From: Caldilinea sp. CFX5
GTDB taxonomy: Bacteria; Chloroflexota; Anaerolineae; Caldilineales; Caldilineaceae
Direction of reading: 5' to 3'
DNA: 64,000 nt
NCBI GenBank assembly: GCA_021405325.1
Contig: QWII01000058.1
Span: forward strand, 85,180-149,179
Positions 1 to 7,600 of this stretch are shown here, in pieces. The translations under genes and the position numbers were made by a program. Position 1 is the first letter of the stretch. The number at the start of each line of letters is the position of its first letter. The notes beneath the pieces were generated by a model, which saw only the letters and a list, made by a program, of their open reading frames with translations, did not search any database and had not been told where the DNA came from.

Positions 1-1
1 G

Positions 2-487
2 GAAGATGCCCGAATTAGCGCAACAGCCACAAAGGGTTCCTTTGACCTCATCACCATGATTCAAGTGATTGCCCATTTTCAAGACCTGCACCGTGCGCTT
101 ACCCATGCGGCGGCGTTAACGCGGGATGACGGCTTCTGGCTGATCGAAAGTTGGGATCGCACCAGTTGGCCGGCGCGGCTGCTTGGTCGCTATGGGCACG
201 AATACAGGCCGCCTAGTGTGTTGCACTGGTTCTCGCCGACGGGCGTTAAACAGCTTGCCGGCCAATTTGGTTTTGTCGAGGTGGCGCGCGGGCGGCCCAA
301 AAAGCGCCTCAAAGGCGCCCAGGCCAAATCGTTGCTGCGCTACAAAGTACAAGGGTTGCCGTTGTCAGCGCTCCTGGCCTTGATTCCTGATGTGCTGACG
401 ATTCCCTACCCGAATTTTGATCTCTTTTGGATTTTGTTGCAAAAGAAGCCAACCGCGTGGTCCATGTTTAATCCTAAGGGGCCGTAA
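2..487 (+). CDS. SAM-dependent methyltransferase, C-terminal part (5' end outside window)
   Basis: The reading frame is open from base 2, so the start lies before the window. The first visible residues read as FDLITMIQVIAHFQD, which is the motif IV/post-motif region of class I methyltransferases acting on small molecules or lipids (the D-L-I-T then H-F pattern). The rest (DGFWLIESWDR, then a YRPPSVLHWFSP segment) matches the C-terminal half of Methyltransf_11/23-type enzymes that follow a polysaccharide or lipid pathway. Substrate unknown. It is followed by a triple direct repeat and a large membrane protein on the same strand. Confidence 0.75.
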   Translation, partial: EDARISATATKGSFDLITMIQVIAHFQDLHRALTHAAALTRDDGFWLIESWDRTSWPARLLGRYGHEYRPPSVLHWFSPTGVKQLAGQFGFVEVARGRPKKRLKGAQAKSLLRYKVQGLPLSALLALIPDVLTIPYPNFDLFWILLQKKPTAWSMFNPKGP

Positions 488-506
488 AAATATAACCTGA
501 GACAGC

Positions 507-587
507 GCACTCAGTTCGTTGCGCGTCACGGACGCACTCAGTTCGTTGCGCGTCACGGACGCACTCAGTTCGTTGCGCGTCACGGAC
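507..587. repeat. Three tandem copies of a 27-bp unit
   Basis: Three identical 27-bp units lie head to tail at 507-533, 534-560 and 561-587. Each begins GCACTCAGTTCGTTGCGCGT and ends CACGGAC. There is no spacer between units, so this is a tandem repeat and not a CRISPR array. It lies 20 bp after the methyltransferase stop. The remaining bases up to the next gene at 704 hold nothing else I can recognise. Confidence 0.95.
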
Positions 588-703
588 GCGCAGAGCGCAG
601 CGACTTATACTTTTACAGACTCTACGGCTACACCGAAGGCCAATCGGGACAGAACACCAGTCAGTTGATAATGGATGTGCAGTGATTAACGCAAAGGTAC
701 ACG

Positions 704-2236
704 ATGATTCTTCTTGCACCGCCCAAAGAGCAGCCAATCCCAGCCAAGGCCACAGCGCCACCCCCCGTTATTTGGACTGACCCCCATTTGTTCACCCATT
801 TGGCGCTGCTGGCTGGAGCCATTGTTTTCAGTTACTTTGGCATGTGGCGCGCCTATTTTGCGACGTTGGATGATTTTGGCATCACCGGGTGGGTGCGCCA
901 TCAGCCAACGTTGTGGGATGCCATCCAGGGCTACGGCAGTGGTGTGCGCTTTCTCAACTACCTGCCCATTCGGTGGAAAACTGACCTTTTCGGGCTGGAT
1001 GCCAGCTTTTACCTTTGGAGCAGCCTATGTCAATATTTGGTGATGACCTGGCTCGTCTATAGCCTGGCTTACTTCCTGCTCCGGGGGCCGCGCCGAGCGT
1101 TGTTGGCCGCGCTGCTCTTTGCCGTCAACTATTCACACTATGAAGTAGTGACCTATGTTTCGGCGTCGGATTACACCTTGTGGGGCAGCGTCTATCTTGG
1201 CATTCTCCTGCTTTTTGTCGGCTATCTGTACAGCCGCCGACCGATGCTCTATTGGGGAGCAGTTGCGCTCGCCCTGCCGCTGGCCTTGGCCCACGATTTT
1301 ACTCTTAGTCTGGCGTTGGTGTTGACGGCTTATTACCTGACGATGGGTTTGGGCCAACGTTCGCTTTGGGCGCTGAACTGGCGTGATGTGCATTTGTTAC
1401 TGCCCTTTTGGATGGTTTGGGCAATTCATGTCACGTTGCAACTCTATCTCGTGTTGACGGGAACAGCAGAGGCGGTTTATGCGGACAAGCTCTATGCGCC
1501 GGGAGTGCACATGCTGTCGAATTTGCGCTATCTGATCTTCCTGGCGATCCCCAACATGACGATTGATCCGATTCAGAATTTTCTCACGGCGCAACTGCCG
1601 GGCGCGGTGGTGCACCTGCTGTGGACAAGCGCAATGTTTTTAGGCATTCTCATCCATGTGGTGCTACTCTGGCTCTTCTGGCGTGGCGACAAGGTCACGC
1701 GCTTTGCGGTGGCTTTGATCTATCTGCCGTTTTTCCAGTATACCCTCTGGCACGGCCATTTTATTGAGGCGCCCCGTTACCTGTTGTTACCATCCGTAGG
1801 TTTTAGCTTGTTGGTAACAAACTTGTTACGCAACGTCATCCAGCGGATCAGGCGGCAGCGCACCTTTCGCTATGCCCTGGCCTTGATGGCGGGGTTGTTC
1901 TTTTATAGCGGCGCTAATGTGCTGGTGGTGCAAGTATGGGTGGCGCGCCATGTGGAAAACGGTGAGTTCCGCCGCGCCTTTGTCACCGCTTTGACGACCA
2001 ATTATCCCCAACTTACCTACCAGGATCGGCTTTGGATCGAAGTGCCGAAGGCCAAGTTTCTTGATCTGGCGGCGGCTTGTCGGCTAGTCTATGCTGATTA
2101 TGTGCCTTGCCGGACCTTTATCACTGGCGAAGCGCCACCCCAGCAGTTGATCAACCTGGGCGGTCATGGGACATTCTATTGGCTGCGCGCCACCGAAACT
2201 GGGATCGAAGAGATCGAGCCTGGCGGAGATCGGTAA
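704..2236 (+). CDS. Polytopic membrane protein, possible GT-C-type glycosyltransferase
   Basis: A 510-residue protein with a proline-rich cytoplasmic-looking N terminus, then about ten hydrophobic segments (first near residues 27-50, last near 395-415) and a hydrophilic C-terminal domain of about 95 residues. An acidic pair in the first extramembrane loop (TLDDFG, about residue 55) resembles the catalytic acidic site of GT-C glycosyltransferases that use lipid-linked sugars. That assignment is inference; no family signature is decisive. Start chosen at ATG 704 with AAAGG seven bases upstream. The nearby methyltransferase would fit a cell-surface glycan or glycolipid role. Confidence 0.6.
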   Translation: MILLAPPKEQPIPAKATAPPPVIWTDPHLFTHLALLAGAIVFSYFGMWRAYFATLDDFGITGWVRHQPTLWDAIQGYGSGVRFLNYLPIRWKTDLFGLDASFYLWSSLCQYLVMTWLVYSLAYFLLRGPRRALLAALLFAVNYSHYEVVTYVSASDYTLWGSVYLGILLLFVGYLYSRRPMLYWGAVALALPLALAHDFTLSLALVLTAYYLTMGLGQRSLWALNWRDVHLLLPFWMVWAIHVTLQLYLVLTGTAEAVYADKLYAPGVHMLSNLRYLIFLAIPNMTIDPIQNFLTAQLPGAVVHLLWTSAMFLGILIHVVLLWLFWRGDKVTRFAVALIYLPFFQYTLWHGHFIEAPRYLLLPSVGFSLLVTNLLRNVIQRIRRQRTFRYALALMAGLFFYSGANVLVVQVWVARHVENGEFRRAFVTALTTNYPQLTYQDRLWIEVPKAKFLDLAAACRLVYADYVPCRTFITGEAPPQQLINLGGHGTFYWLRATETGIEEIEPGGDR

Positions 2237-2360
2237 TCGTTTATGTTCACCGTTTCATCGCGCTGTGCGACTCACCGAAGCTATTGGAAATGGGGTGGCT
2301 GACTTATCGCTATAAGTAGGAACCGGTGGCAGGGGTGGCGCCGACGTGGGGGGAGTAGGG

Positions 2361-2446
2361 ACACGACAACAGATGAAGGCGGCAACGGATAAGGCACTAT
2401 CGCTCATAGTAGAAACACCCGTTGCTGCCTTCATCTGTTGTCGTGT
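2361..2446. repeat. Intergenic hairpin, 27-bp arms
   Basis: Left arm 2361-2387 pairs with right arm 2420-2446 with one mismatch and a loop of about 32 bases. It lies between the end of the membrane protein (+) and the end of the phosphodiesterase gene (-), so it could serve as a terminator for both, although no T-run follows. The rest of the 2237-2470 gap shows nothing more. Confidence 0.9.
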
Positions 2447-2470
2447 TGTTTGCGCATGGACGCAGCGTGG

Positions 2471-3268
2471 CTATATTGCAAACGCTTCCGTGACACAGGC
2501 GCCTTCCCAGTCGCGATGGTGCGGAACGTTGAGGATGCGGGCAAGGGTGGGGGCCGTGTCTAACAGGGAAACGGGGCCAGTCAGTTGATGCCCCTGTCGG
2601 ATCAATGGGCCGGCCACGATCCAGGGGATGGTCATGTCTTCGGGCATTTCAGTGCCGTGGCTGCGTTCGTGACCGCCATGATCCGCTTGCACCACCACAT
2701 GAGTGCTATCCGGCAGGGCTGACAGGACGCGCCCCAGGTTACGATCCGCCCGTTCGGCCTGCCGCAAATATTCGTCACTCATCCAGCCATAGCGATGGCC
2801 CCAGGTGTCAACCGTGCCAAAGTAGATAAAAGCAAAGTCAGTGGCATAGTTGGTCAGATAATAGACCGCACTCTCCGCCACCCAGTCGTCGCCATCTTCC
2901 TCGTAGGAGAGATCGCGGTAAAGCGTTGCATCCATACTAAGCGGTTGGCTGAGATTGCGCAGCGGTTCCCAGTTGTAGATCCCAGCACAGCGCAAGCCGG
3001 CGCCCTTGGCAACATCGACCAGACCGGGCAGTGGGCGCGCCATCGGTTGCCAGTCATTGGTGGTGACGCCGTGCCGCGTCGGCGGGACACTGTGGAAGAT
3101 CGACATGTGGCAGGGCAGCGTGACCGAGGGCATGACCGAGCGGGCTTGCAGCGAGAAAGCGCCACGCGCCATGAGTCCCTGCAAAGTCGGGCAGTGACAT
3201 TGGGCCAGGGCGTCCGGGCGCAGGCCGTCGATCATGACAAAGAGGGTGAGTTTGTTATTGGTGGTCAT
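2471..3268 (-). CDS. Alkaline phosphatase-superfamily phosphodiesterase/nucleotide pyrophosphatase-like protein
   Basis: A 265-residue protein opening with LTLFVMIDGLRPDAL, the metal-ligand Asp motif of type I phosphodiesterases. It continues with a P-S-V-T-L-P segment holding the catalytic Thr, then GTVDTWGHRYG and VVVQADHGGHE, where the Asp and His residues bind the two metals, and a C-terminal SLLDTAPTLARILNV segment typical of the family. It is shorter than the roughly 400-residue ENPP enzymes and lacks a clear signal peptide, so it may be cytoplasmic. The ATG at 3268 is chosen because the conserved domain begins there; an upstream in-frame Met would add an unconserved stretch. It is last in a run of minus-strand genes from 9142. 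Substrate unknown. Confidence 0.85.
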   Translation of the reverse strand: MTTNNKLTLFVMIDGLRPDALAQCHCPTLQGLMARGAFSLQARSVMPSVTLPCHMSIFHSVPPTRHGVTTNDWQPMARPLPGLVDVAKGAGLRCAGIYNWEPLRNLSQPLSMDATLYRDLSYEEDGDDWVAESAVYYLTNYATDFAFIYFGTVDTWGHRYGWMSDEYLRQAERADRNLGRVLSALPDSTHVVVQADHGGHERSHGTEMPEDMTIPWIVAGPLIRQGHQLTGPVSLLDTAPTLARILNVPHHRDWEGACVTEAFAI

Positions 3269-3329
3269 AACAGTCCATTTCTGATTAGGTGGATAGGGAC
3301 GCGGATTCAGGATAAAATTATCGAGATTG

Positions 3330-3378
3330 ATCAAAGATTACGCAGATTAGAAAAAGAAAAATCTGCGTAATCTTTGAT
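3330..3378. repeat. Intergenic hairpin, 19-bp arms (GATTACGCAGATT family)
   Basis: Arms 3330-3348 and 3360-3378 are perfectly complementary around an A-rich 11-base loop. The sequence is of the ATTACGCAGATT type also partly seen near 7411 and 27185. It lies just downstream of a DUF917 gene on the minus strand. Confidence 0.9.
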
Positions 3379-3383
3379 GATTT

Positions 3384-4469
3384 TCACAACAGATTGCCCG
3401 GCATTGGCTGGAACGGCACATCATAACCAAACGCAGCCGGCCCGACAACCGCTAGGGCCGCCGCAGTTTTGAGTTCTTTGGGTGCCGGCATCCCCAAGAC
3501 GGCGACGCGCAAGCCGTAGCGTAGCATCTCGGTGCCAATTGGTTCGCCATCTTCCAGATTGAGGATGCAGATGAGATCCGGCACCGTACAGACGATCTCG
3601 CCATTGCGCCACGCCACCAGATTTTCGTTCTGGAAGACAATTTCCATGCGGTCATTCGGGTCGCCAAAGGCGGTCAGTTGGAGACGACCACGAGCGAACC
3701 CTTGCATCGTGCGCCGTTCTACATCAGCGATCTTGCCGCGGAAGAGGACACGACCATGTCCTAGCGCCGCCACGGCTTCCGTCGGTTCTTCATTGCGTCG
3801 CCGCGCCGCCAAGACGACATCGCCGATCTGCCGCGCCAGGGTGAGGGTGCCACGGATGATATGTTGCTTCATCTGGCGCCCCGTCATCAGCGGCATGGCC
3901 AGGGCGGCGCTACCGCCCATTTCGATGGTCAGGCTGCGAGCGTATTGCTCGACGCGGAAGGGCGAATCCATCTTGTCAAAGATGACCACATTGCCGGCAA
4001 AATCAGCTAATGCCATCGGCGCCAGCGAGAGGCCGCCAATGGCAAAGGTGTCCATCTGCAATTCGGGGAAGGCGCGGCCCATTGCGTCGCCATCGACGAT
4101 AGGTAGATCCATTTGCAGACCGCAGATGAGCGGCTTCAACGCATTGGCGCCGCCGATCTCGCCGATGATGATGGCGGCCAGCGGGGCGCGAATGTGTTCT
4201 TCCAGGGCGCGCATGGCCGTGACAAATTCCTGCCCATTTTGTAGCTTTTCAATGCCAACGGTTGGCGCGCCCATTGTGCCGATTGGGCAAACATAGGCGT
4301 CATCGGCCACATCATCGGCCTCAATGATATGACAGGCGCCGCCCCGTTCGCGCAGTTCTTTTTGCAACCAGGTGCGGCCAATATAGGTGTTGCCGCCGCC
4401 GCCGGTGCCCAAAATGCCGGCGCCGATGGCGACGGCGTCGGTGTCGGCTAGTGTGATTTCATAAGACAA
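3384..4469 (-). CDS. DUF917 family protein, first copy (S-methyl-thiohydantoin desulfurase-like)
   Basis: A 361-residue DUF917/S-Me-THD family protein. Family hallmarks are visible: GILGTGGGGNTYIG near the N terminus, PIGTMGAPTVGIEKL, the VDGDAMGRAFPELQM motif near residue 125, and a C-terminal MLRYGLRVAVLGMPAP segment. The family usually lies next to hydantoinase A genes, and one is found 3 kb upstream here. The exact reaction is not known from sequence; sulfur- or nitrogen-containing hydantoin ring chemistry is the literature-based guess. A GGAGG lies nine bases before the ATG. It is a diverged paralogue of the gene at 5226-6305, separated from it by a toxin-antitoxin-like pair. Confidence 0.88.
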   Translation of the reverse strand: MSYEITLADTDAVAIGAGILGTGGGGNTYIGRTWLQKELRERGGACHIIEADDVADDAYVCPIGTMGAPTVGIEKLQNGQEFVTAMRALEEHIRAPLAAIIIGEIGGANALKPLICGLQMDLPIVDGDAMGRAFPELQMDTFAIGGLSLAPMALADFAGNVVIFDKMDSPFRVEQYARSLTIEMGGSAALAMPLMTGRQMKQHIIRGTLTLARQIGDVVLAARRRNEEPTEAVAALGHGRVLFRGKIADVERRTMQGFARGRLQLTAFGDPNDRMEIVFQNENLVAWRNGEIVCTVPDLICILNLEDGEPIGTEMLRYGLRVAVLGMPAPKELKTAAALAVVGPAAFGYDVPFQPMPGNLL

Positions 4470-4511
4470 CGTTATGCCTCCAACAATCCTGAATAGCCTA
4501 CATTGTATAGT

Positions 4512-4930
4512 TCACTTTTGTAGCAACTGTTCAATTTCCTCGATTAAGAAGGGCAAGTTGGCCTTAGTAAATGATAAACCAGGCGCTGGAATCCGATTGT
4601 GCTTGATGTCGGGGTGTACATGTTTATGGTGGGGATGGGGGCAGCAAGCAATGGATCATTAGGATGGGCCTGCGAGTCATACCAATATTGTTTATCACCG
4701 CCACGCCAAAGCTCATAGCCATAATCAAGAAGCGGGCCAACTTCACCTTCAAACGAAAGCTTTTCACGCACCACTAACCGGCAATCTCCAATTTCTAGTT
4801 CACCAGTCAAGCGACCAGCGGCAGAACCACGGCGAACAAAAGTTAGTGTCGACCGTCGAATTGATGGATGACGTTGCCCCAAGGTGTAGATGTACTTTTC
4901 ATACTCACGTAGGGACTGCAAGGGATTCAT
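4512..4930 (-). pseudogene. TumE-like (DUF6516) toxin gene with a frameshift in a C-run
   Basis: The first frame runs from ATG 4930 to about codon 97 with the DUF6516 signature YELWRGGDKQYWYDSQ. It then drifts into an unconserved tail ending at 4544. In the overlapping frame the expected C-terminal half continues ([10 protein letters not shown], then [11 protein letters not shown] and [12 protein letters not shown]) to a TGA at 4512-4514. The switch falls at a run of five C on the coding strand (plus-strand 4637-4641). A single lost base, a sequencing error, or -1 slippage on the C-run would all explain it. The start overlaps the end of the upstream antitoxin-like gene. Family assignment is from remembered motifs. 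Confidence 0.75.
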
Positions 4931-5207
4931 GGCGCGCCGCCCGACTGATTAAATTAGATACATTTTGCACAGCTTTACGTTGAATCAATTCGCGAACCGC
5001 TAGCTGATATTTTGAGCGGCGGTGGAGCAGGATCTTATAGGTGCCGGCCCATTCACTCCAATCCAGCACCCAAGCGTCATCTTCCGGCTCTTCGCCTCGC
5101 TCATAGGCTTCGTAGAAAGTTTCTGTTAAAACGCCATACTTACGTTCAAACGTTAACAGATCCTCTTCCATCGCATGAATATCATCAAGGATTTCTTCCA
5201 GGGTCAT
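4905..5207 (-). CDS. TumA-like antitoxin candidate (partner of the DUF6516 gene)
   Basis: A 100-residue acidic protein starting MTLEEILDDIHAMEEDLLTF, with FERKYGVLTETFYEAYERGE, EDDAWVLDWSEWAGTYK and a basic C-terminal tail. It is predicted to be largely helical. It overlaps the following DUF6516 gene by 26 bases, the usual arrangement of a two-gene toxin-antitoxin operon with the antitoxin first. A shorter relative lies at 24573-24830. I start it at ATG 5207 rather than the Met six codons upstream, because the homologous block begins here. It follows the DUF917 gene by only 18 bases, so the pair is embedded in that operon. Antitoxin role is inferred from position. Confidence 0.65.
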   Translation of the reverse strand: MTLEEILDDIHAMEEDLLTFERKYGVLTETFYEAYERGEEPEDDAWVLDWSEWAGTYKILLHRRSKYQLAVRELIQRKAVQNVSNLISRAARHESLAVPT

Positions 5208-5225
5208 AAAGCGTTCCTTTCCCAA

Positions 5226-6305
5226 CTACTGATACCGCTCCTCCACCGGCACATACGGCACATTATACCCAAAATAGTGCGGCCCGACCAGCGCCAGCCC
5301 CGCCGGCGTTCGCCAGTGGTGGGCGCAGGGGATGCCGAGGATGGCGACGCGGTAGCCGTAGCGCATACTCTCGGTGGTGATGGGTTCGCCGGTGTCGATG
5401 TCCAACACGGTGATCAGATCGGGCACGGAGACTTTGATTTCGTCATCAATGCGGGCGACCAGGTGTTCATTCTGGAAGCTGATCTGGAGCTTTTGGCCGC
5501 TGTATTCGTCGATGCCGTCCATAAAGGCATCGCCCTTGGCGAAACCGGCTTCGGTGCGCCGTTGGACATCGCTGATCTTACCTTTGAAAATAAGAAAGCC
5601 GCCCACCTCTTTGCGCACCGTCTCCACCGGGTTGAGTTCGCTGACACGGGCGGCGCGGATGGTGCGGCCAATCTGTTCAGCTTTGCTGATGGTGCCGGCA
5701 ATGGCGCACTGTTTCAGGTCGCCCACACTGGCGGCATAGAGCGCAATCATCGCCGTGGCGCCCATATCCACAGTGACGCTGCGGGCGAAGCGTTCCGTCC
5801 AGCGGTTGTTGATGGTCTCCATGAGGACGGTGTTACCCCGCTCGTCGGACATGGCCATCGGGGTGGCGCTGATGCCGTGGATCGTGTGCGTCACCATCTG
5901 GATTTCGGGGAAGGCGCGGCCCATGCCGTCACAATCGACCAGGGGCAAGCGCAAACGCGCCGCCACATAGATCGGCACGACCGAGTTCATGCCGCCGGCC
6001 TCAATGCTCATGGTGGCGCGGATCGGTTTGCCCATGTACTTACCGATGGTCTTAAAAGCATTGACCAGATCGTCACCGTTCGGCATCTTCTCCACCATCA
6101 CCGTTGGCGCGCCCATCATGGCCGTGGGGACGATCAAATCGTCATCGGCCAACTCAGCCAGCGTGTAGAGTTCGACCGGGCCGTAGTCGCGGATGGCCTG
6201 ACGGGCCATCAACATGCCGATATAGGGGTCGCCGCCACCGCCGGTGCCGAGGACGGCGGCCCCCAACGCAATGTTTTCAATGTTCTGTTCGGTGAGCAAG
6301 CGCAT
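5226..6305 (-). CDS. DUF917 family protein, second copy
   Basis: A 359-residue DUF917/S-Me-THD protein with GAAVLGTGGGGDPYIG, PTAMMGAPTVMVEKM, LPLVDCDGMGRAFPEIQM and YGYRVAILGIPCAHHW. Its start ATG at 6305 shares one base with the TGA of the upstream oxidoreductase gene (TGATG), so the two are translationally coupled. A longer reading of the frame upstream is not conserved and overlaps that gene. It pairs with the hydantoinase gene in the same run. The enzymatic role is not established from sequence; two paralogues in one cluster suggest either two subunits or two substrates. Confidence 0.88.
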   Translation of the reverse strand: MRLLTEQNIENIALGAAVLGTGGGGDPYIGMLMARQAIRDYGPVELYTLAELADDDLIVPTAMMGAPTVMVEKMPNGDDLVNAFKTIGKYMGKPIRATMSIEAGGMNSVVPIYVAARLRLPLVDCDGMGRAFPEIQMVTHTIHGISATPMAMSDERGNTVLMETINNRWTERFARSVTVDMGATAMIALYAASVGDLKQCAIAGTISKAEQIGRTIRAARVSELNPVETVRKEVGGFLIFKGKISDVQRRTEAGFAKGDAFMDGIDEYSGQKLQISFQNEHLVARIDDEIKVSVPDLITVLDIDTGEPITTESMRYGYRVAILGIPCAHHWRTPAGLALVGPHYFGYNVPYVPVEERYQ

Positions 6306-7375
6306 CAGGCGATCCTCACTTCCGTGCCGGTGTCGGCGCTTTCGAGCAGCGCTTCCATCATCTCTTGCACAATCAGGCCGTGGCGCAAGGGAGCAGCGCA
6401 AGGCACACCATCCAAAATCGCCTCGACAAAGTGACCGGCGACATTGTCCCACGCCACCAAACGTTCATACGGTTTGTTGCCCGGATCACGCAATAGGGGC
6501 GACAGATCTTGTTGGACGCCATCAACCGTGCGGTAGATCGTCAGCGGATTGAGTTTGGCGCCGGCTTCGGTGCCGAAGAGTTCGATCTGCAAGCTCTCCG
6601 GTTGGTGGGAAGCCCAGAAACTTTCCACTTGCAACCCCGCCCCATTTTCAAAGCGGATAAAGCCGCCGCCGTAGTCGTCGCTGTTGTAGAGTTTCGCCAG
6701 TTCATTGACTGGTTTGGCCGGCGGGTAGATGTGCCAGAAGCCCGCGCCGCGCGGCCCAAACTTGGCGCCGGCCACGCCGCTCACACTGACCGGCTTGGGC
6801 ATCCCCATGAGCCACCAGACCGAGTCGAGGACATGCACGCCCATATCACGGAAGGCGCCGCCGCCCTTCTGGATAAAGCCCAGGCTCCAACCCGGAATGC
6901 CAATGCGGCGGATGCTGCTGGCTTTGGCATAATAAAGTTCACCAAAGTCGCCGCGCTGGGTCAGCTTGCCCAAATATTGTACATCGGGCGCAAAGCGGGT
7001 CGAGAGCGACATCATATTGACCACGCCCGACGCCTCGGCCGCTTCCACCAGTTGGCGCGCCGCCGTCACCGAGTCGGAGAGCGGCTTGGTGACCATCACA
7101 TGTTTGCCGCTGCGCACCACTTCCAGCGCCACCGGCACATGAAATTGATTGGGCACGCCGACAAAAACGGCGTCGATCTCTTTGTCGCGGCACATCTCCT
7201 CATAGCTGGTGTACTGTTTCACATCCGTCAAGCCGAGCGCAGCCGCCGTCTCGATCATGCGCGCTTCCACAATATCACAAAGCGCCACCACGCGCGCCCG
7301 TGGATTGCGCATAAAGCCCCCCGCATTCGCCCGACCAATCCCCATGCCGACAATCGCAACCCGCACTTCACTCAT
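6305..7375 (-). CDS. Gfo/Idh/MocA family NAD(P)-dependent oxidoreductase
   Basis: A 356-residue protein with an N-terminal Rossmann fold (VAIVGMGIGRANAGGF), the EVVRSGKHVMVTKPLSDS segment that holds the conserved Lys of the family (normally EKP, here TKP), and a C-terminal substrate domain with FRDMGVHVLDSVWWLMG, in which D and H are the usual catalytic pair. Such enzymes oxidise or reduce sugars, inositols or other polyols. The substitution of E by T in the EKP motif is worth noting. It is coupled to the DUF917 gene that follows, suggesting a shared pathway. Confidence 0.88.
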   Translation of the reverse strand: MSEVRVAIVGMGIGRANAGGFMRNPRARVVALCDIVEARMIETAAALGLTDVKQYTSYEEMCRDKEIDAVFVGVPNQFHVPVALEVVRSGKHVMVTKPLSDSVTAARQLVEAAEASGVVNMMSLSTRFAPDVQYLGKLTQRGDFGELYYAKASSIRRIGIPGWSLGFIQKGGGAFRDMGVHVLDSVWWLMGMPKPVSVSGVAGAKFGPRGAGFWHIYPPAKPVNELAKLYNSDDYGGGFIRFENGAGLQVESFWASHQPESLQIELFGTEAGAKLNPLTIYRTVDGVQQDLSPLLRDPGNKPYERLVAWDNVAGHFVEAILDGVPCAAPLRHGLIVQEMMEALLESADTGTEVRIA

Positions 7376-7410
7376 AACCGTTCATCCCTTCTATCCTGAT
7401 GTGTAAATAA

Positions 7411-7474
7411 CAGGGATTTCACCGATTACGCCGATTAACGAATAGAAAAATCTGTGAAATCGGTGAAATCCCTG
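7411..7474. repeat. Intergenic hairpin, 17-bp arms
   Basis: Arms 7411-7427 and 7458-7474 are perfect inverted copies around a loop of about 30 bases. The sequence is of the GGGATTTCACCGATT type, related in style to the hairpin at 3330. Confidence 0.85.
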
Positions 7475-7532
7475 CTGCATTTTCATCGTTTGTGGCGTCC
7501 TCAGATATGATGCCTGTTCTTAAATAGTCCGC

Positions 7533-7591
7533 AGTCCTAAGTCCTCAGTCGTTGCACCTGACTACGGACTCTGGACTTAGGACTTAGGACT
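7533..7591. repeat. AGTCC-family intergenic hairpin
   Basis: Left arm 7533-7550 and right arm 7574-7591 are inverted copies with one mismatch, made of AGTCCTAAGTCC-type units. The same unit recurs around 24990-25030, 27420-27510, 36390-36490 and 54205-54225. It ends ten bases before the hydantoinase stop on the minus strand. Confidence 0.85.
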
Positions 7592-7600
7592 CTCTTCGAC

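Noticed and set aside
507..587. CRISPR array
   Set aside because: The three repeats are directly adjacent without spacers, and no cas genes are present in the window.
5175..6434. Long open frame antisense to the DUF917 gene
   Set aside because: Its product is rich in His, Asp and Gly with no family features. It mirrors the GC-rich codon pattern of the real minus-strand gene.
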